Positions 11,721 to 12,573 of a stretch of 12,573 nucleotides of DNA are shown here, piece after piece; the stretch's first letter is position 1, and every line of letters begins with the position of its first letter. Source of the DNA: an uncultured Phycisphaerales bacterium (GTDB taxonomy: Bacteria; Planctomycetota; Phycisphaerae; Sedimentisphaerales; Anaerobacaceae); assembly GCA_937927975.1 (NCBI GenBank), contig CALEZT010000296.1, forward strand, positions 1 to 12,573. Reading direction: 5' to 3'. The translations under genes were made by a program, and so were the position numbers. The notes below the pieces were generated by a model. That model did no database searches. It was not told the origin of the DNA and saw only the letters and a program-made list of their open reading frames with translations.

Positions 11721-12573
11721 ATGAAGAAGGTATTGTTTGTATGGGTCGTCGCGTTCGCCTTCAGTGCGATGGCTGCGGCTTCCGACATCGCGTTTTATGC
11801 CGGGGCGCCCAACGTCGATGGCTGGTACAGTGTCGCAGGGGTGACCCAGGACGTCGCGACCATCATCACGAAGACCGGACATCTGTTCAGGGATGTCCAG
11901 ACGTTCGGCGACAGTGATTTTGACGCCTTGGGAGCATGGGTGGACAAGAACACCGATGACGGGGAGATGGACATCCTCTGGCTCAACGGATGCGTGCCGA
12001 GCGTCCTGTATCCGTTCCCGAACAGTCAACCGGACGGGTCTCGGATCGAGAAATGGCTCGACGGCGGGAACATGGTCATCAACGTCGGCGACTGGTTCGG
12101 CTACGTCTCATATGAAGGCGGAGTCCGACAGGCTGAGAACGGCGCCAACGGCGCCGCGAACATCCTGGACCTTTCGGCCGGGATCATCGTGTCCGCGGAC
12201 AACACAACCTTGACCGTGACCGAGGACGGCCGCAAGTATCTGCCCAGTCTGCCTGCCACAGTGGTAACGTACAGGCCTATTGCTATCAGCGCGGTCGTGG
12301 CCCCGTGGGAAGTGGCGGCGGTGTTCGCCCAGAACGCGGGCGGCGCCCAGGCCGACCCCATCGTCATTCGCAACACCGTGACGAACGCCTATGTCGCGTT
12401 CATCAACCAGTCCGCCGGCGGCGGCCCTCCAGGCTGGCTGCCCGACAGAGGCCTGGCCTGCGCGGAGTTCATCGCCAACTGGGTGGCGGGCGTCGTGGGA
12501 CTGGGCGATCCGGCGCAGGCTGCCGATCCGGTCCCGGACGACGGCGCGGTCGACGTGCCTCGCAACGTGTCCC
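11721..12573 (+). CDS. Large exported protein, 5' part only
   Basis: The frame is open for 284 codons and runs off the window. The start has GGAGG at 11708-11712 with 8 nt spacing. A signal peptide covers about residues 1-20 (MKKVLFVWVVAFAFSAMAAA), cut before SD. Residues about 22-250 look like an alpha/beta domain resembling ThuA/class-I glutamine-amidotransferase-like folds: FYAGAPNVDGW, then DILWLNGCVPSVLYPF, then IEKWLDGGNMVINVGDWF, then a late WLPDRGLACAEFIANWVAG. No catalytic triad is claimed. The last visible residues (ADPVPDDGAVDVPRNVS) match the entry to a fibronectin-like or LamG-associated module common in large exported planctomycete proteins (usually continuing LSWTPG). The full gene is probably much longer. 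Function is unknown; surface or carbohydrate-related roles are a guess from the expected modules. Confidence 0.8.
   Translation, partial: MKKVLFVWVVAFAFSAMAAASDIAFYAGAPNVDGWYSVAGVTQDVATIITKTGHLFRDVQTFGDSDFDALGAWVDKNTDDGEMDILWLNGCVPSVLYPFPNSQPDGSRIEKWLDGGNMVINVGDWFGYVSYEGGVRQAENGANGAANILDLSAGIIVSADNTTLTVTEDGRKYLPSLPATVVTYRPIAISAVVAPWEVAAVFAQNAGGAQADPIVIRNTVTNAYVAFINQSAGGGPPGWLPDRGLACAEFIANWVAGVVGLGDPAQAADPVPDDGAVDVPRNVS

Overview
The window looks like chromosomal DNA from a Planctomycetota bacterium, most likely of the Phycisphaerae type, possibly from an environmental assembly. This is inference from four things: a high-GC background with low gene density; exported proteins with long intergenic gaps; an HNH-AP2 protein with a Cys-rich head; and a truncated last gene whose final visible residues (PDDGAVDVPRN) match the linker that usually precedes fibronectin/LamG-like modules in large exported planctomycete proteins. 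Long repeat-rich stretches of GGGGACA/TGTCCCC, TGACCCC and 'CACCACGGAGGCACAGAGG' type also fit such genomes. No rRNA, tRNA, CRISPR array or transposase gene is visible.

Layout. Positions 1-1252 are an accessory, repeat-dense stretch with one small three-helix membrane protein (472-771), a perfect 19-bp and a perfect 23-bp palindrome, and a short-period TATTAACC array. A DUF6602-like protein with PD-(D/E)XK-type residues (2068-1253, minus) has a visibly more A/T-rich codon choice than its neighbours. Positions 2234-2800 are a mosaic of dispersed-repeat fragments built on a duplicated backbone, and the C-terminal tail of the following HNH-AP2 protein (3532-2738, minus) is written in one of them. 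Positions 3533-4230 hold divergent promoters and a strong, unassigned intrinsic-terminator-like hairpin. From about 4200 the sequence is more uniform: an eight-repeat TPR protein (4231-5853), an exported purple-acid-phosphatase-like phosphoesterase (7308-5950, minus), an unrecognised exported 502-residue protein (7852-9360), a type II toxin-antitoxin pair of the TIGR02574/ParE-RelE kind (9600-10117), an exported glycerophosphodiester phosphodiesterase (11184-10207, minus) and the 5' part of a large exported protein (11721 to the edge).

How the genes relate. Apart from the overlapping toxin-antitoxin pair, each gene stands alone with its own leader, and several have a recognisable sigma70-like promoter with 17-nt spacing. 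Two exported phosphoesterases lie within 4 kb of each other, which suggests scavenging of phosphate and glycerol from extracellular or periplasmic organophosphates, although they do not share an operon. The left third (putative nuclease, HNH protein, repeats) reads as accessory DNA with signs of transfer. I did not find a clearly new multi-gene system. The most distinctive items are the compact toxin-antitoxin promoter with an inverted repeat and near-leaderless start, the HNH protein with a zinc-ribbon-like head and repeat-derived tail, the orphan terminator, the mosaic repeat island, and the long leader before the last gene.
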